From: Candidatus Opimibacter skivensis
Lineage (GTDB): Bacteria; Bacteroidota; Bacteroidia; Chitinophagales; Saprospiraceae
DNA: 39,692 nt
Assembly (NCBI GenBank): GCA_016721905.1
Contig: JADKHH010000002.1
Location: 1-39,692 of the forward strand
Direction: 5' to 3'
Position 1 is the stretch's first letter. Each line of letters begins with the position of its first letter. Positions 11,202 through 20,936 of this stretch are shown in pieces. The notes beneath the pieces are model-generated. The model was given only the letters and a program-made list of their open reading frames with translations, ran no database searches and was not told where the DNA came from. A program made the position numbers and the translations under genes.

Positions 11202-14200
11202 TCATCTCACCAACGTCACATCCCCCGCAAACACCTCCTCCCTCTCAACACTTCCATCCAGATAAGTACATCTGATGAGATATGCATACGCGCCCGGCAT
11301 CATCACTTCATCCGCAAAAAAACCATCCCACTCGAAAGGAATTTCGTCAGAACTATAAACCAGGTTACCCCATCGATCAAAAATGGAACCTGTCATCGCC
11401 GTGACCTGCAGGTCTGATCCAAAGCTCAAGGCAAACTTGTCATTGATGCCATCATCATTCGGTGAAAAGATATTTGGAATGTAAATATTATTATGCACCT
11501 CCGGCTCTATGCAATCTGTTCCTGGAAAACATCAACATCCATGGATAGTGTATTACAAGGTGTAGATACTTCGATGGTGTATACACCAGGGGTGACAATC
11601 TGGATGGATGAGGAAGTCGCTCCTGTACTCCAGCTATAGGCTGCTGGAAAAGGTTGTGTAGCATCAAGTGTAACGATATCTCCCGGACACCATGAAATAG
11701 AGGGAGCAAGATTTAACTGCGGCACTCGTGTGTCATAATCCAATACAAATTCATCAGACTCCGTACCACATTCATTACTGATTTGCAAGGAATAGGTAGC
11801 AGCCTGATTGACAACAAGGGTTGACTGATCGCTGCCGTCCTGCCACATGATGGCGTATAATGTCGAAGGAGCATTTAGTGTCAGTGTTTCACCCGGACAA
11901 AGTGTTGTATCAGATCCTAATGTAAATGGATCAGGCGCATCGAGGTAAGCCACCGTGATCGTATCAGCCGCATCTCCGCATCGGTTAGACTCAGACAGCG
12001 TATATACACCTGCTGCTGTTACGGTAAATGCAGGAGCCGATGATCCATTCTGCCATTCGATAGTTGTTTCTGCATCTGCAGTTGAAGTCAGGGTCAATGA
12101 AATGCCTTCGCACAACGTAGTATCTGCAGGCAATACCGGTGTGGGGGGGACACCGGAAATGTCAACTACAATGGTATCTGTAGCTGACCCGCAATTGTTA
12201 TTTACTGCGAGGATGAATACGCCGGACTGCGTCGTCGTAAAATCAGGACCGGTTGATCCATCCTGCCACTCATAGTTCACTCCCGATATGCCGGATTGAA
12301 TCGTTACCGTTTCACCCGAACAAACCTGGATATCGGAACCCAGATCAAGTTGAGGGCCCTTGGGTGCTTTCAGTGACTTCTATGGTATCCGTTGATGATC
12401 CGCAATCATTACTGATAGTCAGGATGATGGTTTCTTCCTGCGCGGATTGATACGAATTTCCTGTAGAACCATCCTGCCACAGGTATTGAACATTTGCAAT
12501 ACCCGGTGAGACTGAAATGATTTCACCTGGACATAATGATTGATCTACGCCAAGATTGAGCGCAGGTGCATCAGGTAATGCACCCACCTGAATGGTATCA
12601 TAAGAAGAGCCACAACTATTGGTAATAGTCGCGTACACCAATCCTGATCCGGAAACATTGTAATTGGTATCACTGGATCCATCCGGCCATTCGATGGTAA
12701 TGCCAGGCGTGTTGATAGATAAGACAAATGATTCACCACTGCATAAAGCAGTATCTGCACCGAGGTCGAGTGGGGGTGTAGTAGTTAACAATGACACATT
12801 CAGGGTATCATATGCACTCCCGCAACTATTGCTTACCGCTACCGAGATTTCTCCCGGACCATTGATCATATAAGTTGAAATTACTGATCCATCATGCCAC
12901 TGCCAGGAAGAAACATTTGCAAATACGGGTGTCAATGCCAGCATATCACCTGCGCAGATAGCGACATCATTGCCCAACGAGACAATTGGTGCAGGCCCTC
13001 CATCTGCAACTACAATCGTATCCTGATCAGTGCCACAGCCATTGCTTACCGTGATGCTGTATGTACCCGGTGACGAAACAGTAAGTTGTTGTCCTGTAGA
13101 GTTGTCATTCCATATATAAGCCACGCCTGTAATTCCTGCATCGAGAATGACCGTCTGACCGTGACATAGGGTGATTTGATCCGGTAGGTTTATCTGCGGC
13201 GGCGCTCCATTCATGCTGATGACAATCGTATCGGTCACCATATGGCAACTATTGGAGACTATGACTGTGTAAATACCCGATGCGGACACGATGAGGGAAT
13301 CCAGGGTTGTCCCATCCTGCCACAAAATATTCGCCCCCGGATTGCCGGCATGAAGAATCGTCTGTTCACCCGGGCAGATATCTATATCGGGTCCGAAATC
13401 TACAAATGGAGTCCCGACAACAAAAACTTCCATTTCATCTGTTGCGGTTCCACATATATTCGATACGAGAACATGATACGTCCCGGGTGATGAAATAAGG
13501 TAAGGAGAATCTCCACTTCCATCCTGCCAAAAGATATCTCCCGGGCCTGGATCAATATTAATTTCAATTACCTCTCCGCTACACAACTCCAATGTATCAG
13601 GTCCGATGTTGACTTCAGGCGATTCCAGGCCCGTGACGATAATAGCATCGCTTACACTACCGCATTGGTTGCTGATCGTAAGTGAATAGGTCCCTTCTTG
13701 ATAGATCACATAGGTTGATGATGTCGACATATCTTGCCACAAGAAATCACCAAGAGTGGGATCAAACGAAAGTTCTAATTCAGTATCGTAACACAAGTAC
13801 ACATCTTCACCAAGATCAAATGGCTCAGGTATGGTAAGGACTTCAACAGTGATCTCATCAGTTGATAGGCTGCAGCCGTCATCCAGGGTTACAGCATAAG
13901 TGCCGGCAGCAGTGATGGTGTAATCCGGATCTGTAGAACCATCATTCCATTCATATTCATTAAAGGTTGGATCCAGGGATATCGTGTATGACTCACCGTC
14001 ACAAAATATAGCGTCAGGTCCCAGATCAACCGGATGATCCCCATGGATCGTGATTTCAATAGAGTCGATGGCAAAACTACAACCATCAACTATCGTGAGA
14101 CCATATACGCCAGACTCGGTCACGGTAAGTGTTGGTTCATGAGAGCCATCTTCCCAGATATAATTGTAGCCTTGAAGGCCAGGATCAATGGTATAGGATA

Positions 14201-14939
14201 GACAAGCGAACTCAGGGCCGCCAAGCTCTAGGGGTAGATTTCCGTCCCCGCTGATTTTTTCCAGCACGACGTCATCAATATAATAGTACGAAATACCATT
14301 AAAGCAGGGTTCCAGAATGGGTGTTTCACTATCCGGATGAAAATTTCCTAGTGTGATAAATTGTTCTCCTCCTTCTGCGATGAAGCAACCTGATACATAA
14401 ATCCAGCCTTCGGATTCTGTCAGCCATCCCTGATTTGTTTCGAGCTGTGGTGTTACGTCCAGGTGGCCACTTGATGAGCCACTATGAGGTGCATCTTCAG
14501 ACACATAGGCGCCCACTAATTGGGAGGCGCAACCAACATCACCCATGCTGATATAAAAACTCAGGAGATAGTGTGCATTGGCTTCCAGCGATTCCAGGAG
14601 TGGAGCCAGGATATACTCTCTATATTCACCGTTCTGCGCACGGACGTATATCCCGGCATATCCTTCACCTGTATTTGGAGATTGTGTTCCGGCAAAATTG
14701 CTGGGGACCCCTGCTGGTCCGGATCCGCATACATGGAAGATATCTGGTGTGCCGAGAGTAGGACCGACCCAGGGAGGGGCGACGGTTGGCCCCCATGTTC
14801 CGGGAGCACTGGGGCAAGGTGATACTGTTTCAAAGCTGTAATTCGGCACCAGGTTCTGAGCCAGACCGGAGTAAAGGAAAGTCGTAAAAAGAATGGAGGA
14901 GAAGCATCTTATAAACGCAGGATATTTAGATGGTTGCAT
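11202..14939 (-). CDS. Giant modular T9SS type-B cargo protein D (about 1246 aa, two or three frameshifts)
   Basis: ATG at 14937-14939, signal peptide of about 27 residues ending at AQNLVPNYSFE, then the lectin-like domain (YREYILAPL, GWIYVSGCF, ITLGNF, YYYIDDV) to residue ~230. The Ig-like modules match those of gene I one by one, except that the fifth is missing: module 4 runs straight into module 6 near 13375-13440. That leaves 13 modules and explains the ~70-residue shorter length. The first 864 codons are open. Compared with gene C there is one extra base near 12357 (gagggccc), and an A run at about 11525 is one base short. The sorting domain (FSPNDDGINDKF, FDRWGNLVYSS) ends at tga 11202-11204 with GDVTLVR. 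A palindrome follows. Predicted to be secreted by T9SS and anchored at the surface (family knowledge); its ligand is unknown. Confidence 0.88.
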
Positions 14940-15001
14940 TTAGTGCTGGATGCTAATCGTATGGTTGGTGGTGTTGAAAGTACTAATAAATGTATTACAA
15001 A

Positions 15002-15040
15002 CAAAAAAGCACATCCACTGGCAGGGGATGTGCTTTTTTG
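15002..15040 (-). terminator. Strong intrinsic terminator after the small secreted protein gene
   Basis: Perfect 15-bp arms (15002-15016 and 15026-15040) with a 9-nt loop; each arm carries a run of six A or T at its outer end, so the hairpin can work in both directions. It starts 27 bp after the stop codon of the gene at 15067 on the minus strand and lies just before gene D, separating the two transcripts. Confidence 0.8.
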
Positions 15041-15066
15041 ATAAAGTATGAACAGGTCAGTTCTGA

Positions 15067-15534
15067 TTAGTCATACGCATAGAAGCTGGCCGCCATATCC
15101 ACAGCCTGGTCTTCGTAATCGTCTGCATAGACGATGACCACCAGGAGATTGGTGCTGCTTTCCTTGTCCAGCAGGGCCATGAAGACTGCATTGGCTCCGT
15201 CTTTTCTTCCCTTGATGTAATAGCCGGTGAAATCATCGATATCGATGGCGTCACCTTCCTGGATACGATCGTATTCCAATCCCTCAGCCATTTCGACTAC
15301 AGCATCTGCGAGGTCATCCTCGGTCACCCACTCATCCTGGATAGGCAGGATGCTCAGGAAAAGGTTGTCATTGCCGGCAGTGAACTCTTCTGCATTGTTG
15401 GTTTCGATCTTAAAATTCTTAGGCACGGAAAATCCTACACCGTGCGTGTCCCAGACCATGTCGGTCTGTGCCTGAAGGGAAAAGGTAAGCAGTAAAGTGC
15501 CCGCTATTCCCAATAATGTTTGGTATAATTTCAT
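15067..15534 (-). CDS. Small secreted hypothetical protein (155 aa)
   Basis: The ATG at 15532-15534 is preferred over the upstream in-frame ATG because it begins directly at a clean signal peptide (MKLYQTLLGIAGTLLLTFSL, cleavage near QAQ). The mature part of ~130 residues is acidic and has no family I can name. It starts with DMVWDTHGVGFSVPKN and has a hydrophobic core segment TNLLVVIVYADD near the C-terminus, which looks like a small alpha/beta domain. It stands alone between terminator 15002-15040 and the large gene that starts at 19101. It is probably periplasmic or lipid-free secreted; there is no T9SS sorting domain. Function unknown. Confidence 0.8.
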   Translation of the reverse strand: MKLYQTLLGIAGTLLLTFSLQAQTDMVWDTHGVGFSVPKNFKIETNNAEEFTAGNDNLFLSILPIQDEWVTEDDLADAVVEMAEGLEYDRIQEGDAIDIDDFTGYYIKGRKDGANAVFMALLDKESSTNLLVVIVYADDYEDQAVDMAASFYAYD

Positions 15535-15654
15535 GTGTATGCAGTTAAAGTGAAGAGATGAATACCATTGTGTCACACTTGATAAGATTGAAAAAATGTC
15601 AAGCGAAGACTATAATGAGGGGTGAAGATAGAATAAGTTTTCATGTGAAGTCTG

Positions 15655-18600
15655 CTACATTTTCACCAGTTTAAATGTCCTTTGCTCATCACCGGTCATG
15701 ACCGTCAGAAAATACATTCCTACTGGTATTGCCAAATCAAGTGCAATGTGATTGTCCCCTGCATGTGATGACATCATGATCCTTTTGCCCTGGAGGTCCG
15801 TTAGTATCAACTCAGTAAAACCTATGTTCTCGGTTAAATCAATGAAGAGCTGTTCTTTAGCAGGGTTAGGATAGATGGTTATTTCAGGATGTATCTCTGG
15901 ATCCTCTGCGCTCACCAACATCACCGTAATGCAAGCTGTAGTATCCACACAGCCCACCACTGAGTTGACCAGGGCTGCGTAGGTCCCAGACATTGCAGGT
16001 GTATATGTCTGTTCTGTCTCGCCCTCTATCAATGCGAAGTTCTGATCACAATCGAGCCACTGGTAAGAGGAACCAGTCGGTCCCGCTGTAAGTGTTATCT
16101 CGCTGAGCATGATGGTGGCCTGGAAGTCTATGATTTCCAGATCAATCGTCAACACACTGTCACATCCTGCTTCATTGATATATTGAAAAACATACACCCC
16201 ACTTTGGGTCAGGATATCACCATCAGGTGTTGTATACATGTCACATGCCTGGACTACTTCTGTGTGCGCCGAGCTTGATCGTATAGTGAGATTATAGGTA
16301 ACAATACTGTCACAACCATTCGCGCTCTCCAATACTTCCATGTAGATACCAGATTCAGTCCAGGTTTGGCTCCCATCAGGTGTGGTATAACTATCGCATG
16401 CTGTCTCCGTGACACTAGTTTCCGGACTTTCCAAAATAGTGAGCATTAAGGTGACTACACTATCACAGCCCGAAGAGGATTGAAGGATGAGGGTATATAC
16501 ACCGGATTGTGTGATGATCGAGTCACCAATAATAATGTCATCGCCGATGCATCCTGTGAGCTCAAGATCGGCGTATGATGGTACACATTCCGACACGAGC
16601 GTGACAAATCCATCTTCTTCACCAGCTGATATAAATGTCTGCTGATCTATGTTCGGACTGAAATCAGCTGTGCCTTCGAAGTAACCCGTTACGCCCACTT
16701 TTCCATACGGTACAGGATGCACATCCAGTGCAACATCCTGCATGGTACCGCCAAATTGGTTGAGCCAAAGATGATCACCATCCATCGCGTCCAGTTTTTG
16801 AAGAAAAATATCACTGTTACCAGATGATCGCAGCGACACTGTTTCCACTCCGGGATGAAACTCTCCGATACTTTCAAAAGTGCCTGTGACATAAACGGCA
16901 TCATTACTATACGCGATCGCACTGCCTTCATCAAAGCCACTTCCTCCGGCACGCTGCGCCCATGAGAAATCACCTTGTGGTAGTAACCGAAGGGTGTATA
17001 TGTCGCTTTCATCTTCAGCTTCCAGAAAATATATACCAGTGGGATGGAAATCGACTTTGTCACTAAAGGATCCGGTTGCATAGATATTACCACCCTGATC
17101 GGTAGTGATGCCATGGCCTTCATCATCCAATACGCTTCCAAAACGATGAACCCAATCGAGTTCACCTGATGGAATCAATTTCAGGATAAAAATTTCACTT
17201 CCACCAAAAGAGGAAAGTAACTGTTCTCCATTCCCTGGATCAAAGTCTACCATGTTGTGGAAATAGCCAGTGATGACAATATTGCTCTCGGCATCAATTG
17301 TAAGATCCTGAGATCTATCAAAGCCTATGCCGCCTATGGATTTGGCCCACATATATTCTCCCGAGGAATTGAGACTAGCGATCCATATATCCTCTTCGCC
17401 GTTTGAGGTTAGATTGACATTATTTGGTCCGGGATCAAAGTCTGATGTTTCTTCAAAATAACCGGTGATGACGATGTCATTCGATGCATTGATGTCAATG
17501 GATCGTGGTTCGTCGCGACTACCGCCTCCCATGCGATTAGCCCATACATAATTACCGTTCTTGTCAAGCTTCAACACGAAAATATCCTCTTGTCCAAGTG
17601 ATCCAATATTGACAACATCTACTCCTGGATCGAAATCTACAATGGTATGAAATGAACCGGTGATGACAATATCCCGGTTGTTATCCACAACTATATCAAA
17701 GGCAATATCTGTCTGAGGCCCACCAACCTGTTTTGCCCAAAGTAAGTCGCCAAAAGGATCGAGCTTGTATACAAATGCATCAGTGCTACCTAAGGAAGTG
17801 AGAAGCACTTCACCTGGCCCCGGGTCAAAATCAACTGTTCCACTAAAACTGCCGGTTACATAGACATTGCTGGAGGGGTCTGATGTCATCGCGTATGCGA
17901 CATCGGTTTGAGTTGAGTTGATATGATTTGCCCAGGCCGATGTATGCTGATGATCAAGTGGAGTTGCAGTCAGATTGCGGGTATAATAGATCTGTAAATT
18001 GTCTTCATAATCATCCTGCCAAATTACATGTGCAGTGGCTCCGGCTATGGCTACGAAGGGATTTTCGTCTGCGGAAAAGTTGTTCGAAAGGCCACCAAAT
18101 CCAGCCCAATTGACACCTGCATCAGTGGAATATCTGCCATAGATGTCGGGATCATCATTGAAACTCACATTATAAACCATACTCAAATAAGTGCCCGAAA
18201 ACGAATGATATGCACTGTAAGCTTCACCCGCGGTATTGGCATAATTGATTTCTGGTTTCCACGTGCTTCCGCCATCGATAGTTCGTCGACCATACACCTG
18301 GCTATTGGCAGTGCGATTGTCATCCCATGTGGCGAACGCAATTGTTCCGTTAGCGCTGATACATGGCGCATAACAATCAGATGCGCTGTTGGAAAGTTTC
18401 ATGTCATTCGACCAGGAGTTTCCATTGTTCTGCGAGGTTTTATAAAAAATTTCTGAAGTACTATTTCGTAGATCCTCCCACAAGACATGCACCAGTGTGT
18501 CAGACACCGCTACACTGGGTTTGTAAGAGTCCCCGGTATTATTTGTGATACGTGTATCGGCAGTCCAACTGAGGCCGCCATTGATCGAGCGCTTGTAGTA

Positions 18601-19101
18601 AATTTCATGATTACCATTCCGGCTGTCATTCCACACCAGATGAAGTGTCTGAAATTCGAGCGCCATGGAAGGATACTCCGAGATGGCGCCATCGTTGGTA
18701 AGGCGTACATCATCGCTCCACGTATTGCCATTGTTCGTTGAGCGTTTGTAGTATAATTCATTATTACCATCCCGACGATCCATCCAGACGATATGTATCT
18801 GGTTATTCCAGGCTGCGATGGTGGCCCGGCCGGAGAAAACATTGTCATCTTCGGTCAGTCTTTTGTCAGTGTCCCATGACATCCCTCCATCGAGCGAACG
18901 TTTATAGAAAACTTCGCCTGCACCATCGCGACGATCCGTGTACACGATATGAACGACCTGGCCGATCACTGAGATGGCATTTGAGTTATTATACGGAAGG
19001 TAGGAAATCGAATCGCTCTCGGAAAGACGTTGTTGCAGCGTGAACTGTCCATGCAGGAGGCAAGGAAAAATGAATGTTAGCAGAAGTAAAATCAGTTTCA
19101 T
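15655..19101 (-). CDS. T9SS type-A protein with sialidase-like and SBBP propellers (1148 aa)
   Basis: The ATG at 19099-19101 starts a typical signal peptide (MKLILLLLTFIFPCLLHGQ); an in-frame ATG 14 codons upstream would spoil it. Residues ~25-380 hold repeated blades with a DRRDG...YYKRS...G.SW pattern, as in BNR/sialidase-like six-bladed propellers. Residues ~385-835 hold about eight SBBP-type blades with VTGSF...VDFDPG and D.F..KLD motifs. Residues ~847-990 hold three copies of a CDS.....TP.G....SGVY...... repeat with paired cysteines, then an Ig-like segment. The end (~1067-1148) is a type-A sorting domain: ITIYPNPAKEQLFIDL, then GMYFLTV and FKLVKM. Blade number suggests two stacked propellers used for binding rather than catalysis. 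The Asp-box pattern is loose and no sialidase active-site set was seen. The frame is intact throughout. Confidence 0.92.
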   Translation of the reverse strand: MKLILLLLTFIFPCLLHGQFTLQQRLSESDSISYLPYNNSNAISVIGQVVHIVYTDRRDGAGEVFYKRSLDGGMSWDTDKRLTEDDNVFSGRATIAAWNNQIHIVWMDRRDGNNELYYKRSTNNGNTWSDDVRLTNDGAISEYPSMALEFQTLHLVWNDSRNGNHEIYYKRSINGGLSWTADTRITNNTGDSYKPSVAVSDTLVHVLWEDLRNSTSEIFYKTSQNNGNSWSNDMKLSNSASDCYAPCISANGTIAFATWDDNRTANSQVYGRRTIDGGSTWKPEINYANTAGEAYSAYHSFSGTYLSMVYNVSFNDDPDIYGRYSTDAGVNWAGFGGLSNNFSADENPFVAIAGATAHVIWQDDYEDNLQIYYTRNLTATPLDHQHTSAWANHINSTQTDVAYAMTSDPSSNVYVTGSFSGTVDFDPGPGEVLLTSLGSTDAFVYKLDPFGDLLWAKQVGGPQTDIAFDIVVDNNRDIVITGSFHTIVDFDPGVDVVNIGSLGQEDIFVLKLDKNGNYVWANRMGGGSRDEPRSIDINASNDIVITGYFEETSDFDPGPNNVNLTSNGEEDIWIASLNSSGEYMWAKSIGGIGFDRSQDLTIDAESNIVITGYFHNMVDFDPGNGEQLLSSFGGSEIFILKLIPSGELDWVHRFGSVLDDEGHGITTDQGGNIYATGSFSDKVDFHPTGIYFLEAEDESDIYTLRLLPQGDFSWAQRAGGSGFDEGSAIAYSNDAVYVTGTFESIGEFHPGVETVSLRSSGNSDIFLQKLDAMDGDHLWLNQFGGTMQDVALDVHPVPYGKVGVTGYFEGTADFSPNIDQQTFISAGEEDGFVTLVSECVPSYADLELTGCIGDDIIIGDSIITQSGVYTLILQSSSGCDSVVTLMLTILESPETSVTETACDSYTTPDGSQTWTESGIYMEVLESANGCDSIVTYNLTIRSSSAHTEVVQACDMYTTPDGDILTQSGVYVFQYINEAGCDSVLTIDLEIIDFQATIMLSEITLTAGPTGSSYQWLDCDQNFALIEGETEQTYTPAMSGTYAALVNSVVGCVDTTACITVMLVSAEDPEIHPEITIYPNPAKEQLFIDLTENIGFTELILTDLQGKRIMMSSHAGDNHIALDLAIPVGMYFLTVMTGDEQRTFKLVKM

Positions 19102-19202
19102 ATTGGTGGTTTTAATATGTGAAATATAATAATATATCCGCACATTTTAAATTTCCATCCCACCTTAGTGAAAGGAACTGACCCTTTCACTGCTGAAACC
19201 TC

Positions 19203-20504
19203 CTATTTTATCTTTGCTTCCAACTCCTCAATCTTCCGTTGTTGCGCTTCGATCATTGCCTGTTGTTCCTGCATCGCTGCGATCAGGACGGGAATCATCG
19301 CGGTATAATTGACGGCTTCAAAAGAAACTTCCTCAGCTACAACTCTTCCGCTGTTGTGGTCATCGTTTTCATACTTCGCTGGTTGAACGACCTGCTTGAC
19401 CATCGAGGGAAATACTTGCTTTACTTCATCTGCCACTAACCCGAATTGTCTGCCTTCAGGCAATTCCATTTGTTTGTACTCATTTGTCTTATACAAGTAG
19501 GAGGATGGTTTCAATGCTTTGATGAGTTGCACAGCATTACTTAAGGGGAGGATATCACTTTTCAGTTTCCTGTCAGATCCCTGATAGCTGCCGCTTGAAT
19601 ACACATTGCCTGAAAAATATCCAGCCCAGTTGCTACTGCTTCCCCCTGATGCGGTAGCATATATCCCATAGGCATTGTTTCCACTAAAGGAAGTCGCATA
19701 GACACCATAATTATTGCCATCACCATGTCTTCCGGCAGCGTAAACTCCATAGCGGTGACTTTCACCAAACTCATCGGCAATCGCATAGACGCCATATGCT
19801 CCCCCCTGGGCTTCTAATCCAATACCAGATCCGCCAACACTCTCCGCTACAGCTTCGACTGCAGCACCACCGCTGCCATATTTAGCAAAATGTCCGGCAT
19901 AGCCTTCAGTGTTTGTGACATAAAGTTGACCACCCACTATACTCACATCGCCACTGCTCGTGCTCATCGTCAACCCCCAGCCACCACCATTGGCTCCATA
20001 GAATCCGATCGTGTTATCGTCATACATTCCAACAAAACCCCGGTTTACCAAATTGGCATCATCCATAAAATATATGCCTGCAGTATTACTACCGCCTCCA
20101 TTACGCACCCGCATTCGACCATTGACATCCAGTAGGTATCCGGGGCTGTTGGTACCGATACCCACGTTTCCATTGTCCAGGATGCTCATGCGCTCAAGTA
20201 AGGCAGAAGGATTGCCAGCGGCGTAAGTATAAAAGCCAAGTCTTGCCGTCGCGGTGCCATTACCAATCGTTTTTAAAGCACCTGTGTAGTACGCTCCTGT
20301 CTTAAAGTACATCTCGGACATGACCCCTGTAGTCAGAGATGATGTATTGTCCAATTTCAATAGGTTGGAGGTATTACTGGAAATGTGGAGCCGATGGTCA
20401 GGAGATAGGGTTCCAATACCAACGTCTTGAGCATTAATCTCACGTGCGGAGACCACACTCAGTAGTATCAAGCAAGCGCAGAGGGGAGTCGAAATCTTTT
20501 TCAT
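19203..20504 (-). CDS. Tail-fibre-like secreted protein with C-terminal peptidase S74 chaperone domain (433 aa)
   Basis: The start at ATG 20502-20504 gives a signal peptide (MKKISTPLCACLILLSVVSA); an upstream in-frame ATG adds 18 unlikely residues. After NAQDVGIGT the chain has head-like repeats (GNVGIGTNSPGYLLDV) and a glycine/tyrosine-rich run of YGVYA and YGIYATASGG units, likely a trimeric beta-structured shaft. From residue ~316 comes the S74 intramolecular chaperone: SDRKLKSDI contains the Ser-Lys pair used for self-cleavage, followed by GRQFGLVADEV and a C-terminal coiled coil (MIEAQQRKIEELEAKIK). In phage fibres this domain drives trimer folding and then cuts itself off. In Bacteroidota such proteins are common chromosomal surface proteins, and no other phage gene lies nearby. 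Its gene ends 101 bp before the next gene downstream. Confidence 0.9.
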   Translation of the reverse strand: MKKISTPLCACLILLSVVSAREINAQDVGIGTLSPDHRLHISSNTSNLLKLDNTSSLTTGVMSEMYFKTGAYYTGALKTIGNGTATARLGFYTYAAGNPSALLERMSILDNGNVGIGTNSPGYLLDVNGRMRVRNGGGSNTAGIYFMDDANLVNRGFVGMYDDNTIGFYGANGGGWGLTMSTSSGDVSIVGGQLYVTNTEGYAGHFAKYGSGGAAVEAVAESVGGSGIGLEAQGGAYGVYAIADEFGESHRYGVYAAGRHGDGNNYGVYATSFSGNNAYGIYATASGGSSSNWAGYFSGNVYSSGSYQGSDRKLKSDILPLSNAVQLIKALKPSSYLYKTNEYKQMELPEGRQFGLVADEVKQVFPSMVKQVVQPAKYENDDHNSGRVVAEEVSFEAVNYTAMIPVLIAAMQEQQAMIEAQQRKIEELEAKIK

Positions 20505-20663
20505 GGTGGTTATGCAGTTATTCGGCATCAAAAGTGTCGTATTGTGCTGCATCGTCATATAGTCGCTACGCAGGTGGGCAGTTGAGTTGAGTATTCGGTG
20601 TTGAAATTTTAGTTAGGTGGTAAAAGGAGAAATGGGAATGTCGATAATGCCATAAAATGAAAA

Positions 20664-20684
20664 TGCCACCAAAAAAAGGTGGCA
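20664..20684 (-). terminator. Hairpin after tRNA-Ser, probable terminator
   Basis: Seven-base arms tgccacc and ggtggca enclose a run of seven A (T on the minus strand), 12 bp past the encoded CCA end of the tRNA. On the minus strand it is followed by a T-rich stretch (ttttcatttt). Size and place fit an intrinsic terminator. Confidence 0.6.
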
Positions 20685-20698
20685 CTCATTTACTTTGG

Positions 20699-20785
20699 CG
20701 GAGGAGGAGGGATTCGAACCCCCGAAGGCTTTTACACCTTGCCGGTTTTCAAGACCGGTGCAATCAACCGCTCTACCACTCCTCC
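20699..20785 (-). tRNA. tRNA-Ser (anticodon UGA)
   Basis: On the minus strand the acceptor stem GGAGGAG (from 20785) pairs with CTCCTCC (20706-20700), followed by discriminator G at 20699 and an encoded CCA at 20698-20696. The anticodon arm is CCGGTC-TTGAAAA-..CCGG with UGA in the loop. The T arm is GGGGGTTCGAATCCC-like, and a long variable arm (about 20731-20742) is typical of class II tRNAs. All the parts fit serine. It stands alone, with a promoter-like box upstream and a hairpin downstream. Confidence 0.93.
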
Positions 20786-20812
20786 GGGTACTATTTGTTT
20801 GCGAACGGAGGG

Positions 20813-20820
20813 CAAATATA
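20813..20820 (-). promoter_or_regulatory. Bacteroidota-type -7 box for tRNA-Ser
   Basis: The minus strand reads TATATTTG, a full match to the TAnnTTTG -7 element known for Bacteroidota primary sigma factors, 27 bp upstream of the tRNA 5' end. No clear TTTG -33 element was found. The short spacing suits a processed tRNA precursor. Confidence 0.5.
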
Positions 20821-20936
20821 TAATCTTTTATTTTTTCAGGCATAGAGAAGGCTAAGGCTGAGGCTGAGGCGAAGGCAAATGTTAAGATAATAACTACATT
20901 ATCAGAGACTTGAATCAAATATTTTAATTGTATGCA

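Noticed and set aside
17928..19043. Several plus-strand frames opposite the propeller gene
   Set aside because: They are shadows of a long, well-supported minus-strand gene, with no family likeness of their own.
15655..19101. Catalytic sialidase
   Set aside because: The blades resemble BNR repeats, but I could not see the arginine triad or the Tyr/Glu/Asp set of true sialidases, so only a propeller fold is claimed.
19167..19191. Hairpin agtgaaagg/cctttcact between the S74-protein gene and the propeller gene as a terminator
   Set aside because: It has no T run on the minus strand and lies in a 101-bp gap where readthrough is also possible; too weak to list.
19203..20504. Prophage tail fibre gene
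   Set aside because: The S74 domain is phage-like, but no capsid, tail, integrase or lysis genes are nearby, and the protein has a signal peptide as in chromosomal Bacteroidota proteins.
20613..20918. A 101-codon frame across the tRNA gene
   Set aside because: It lies over tRNA-Ser on the same strand; the tRNA structure is complete and explains the sequence.
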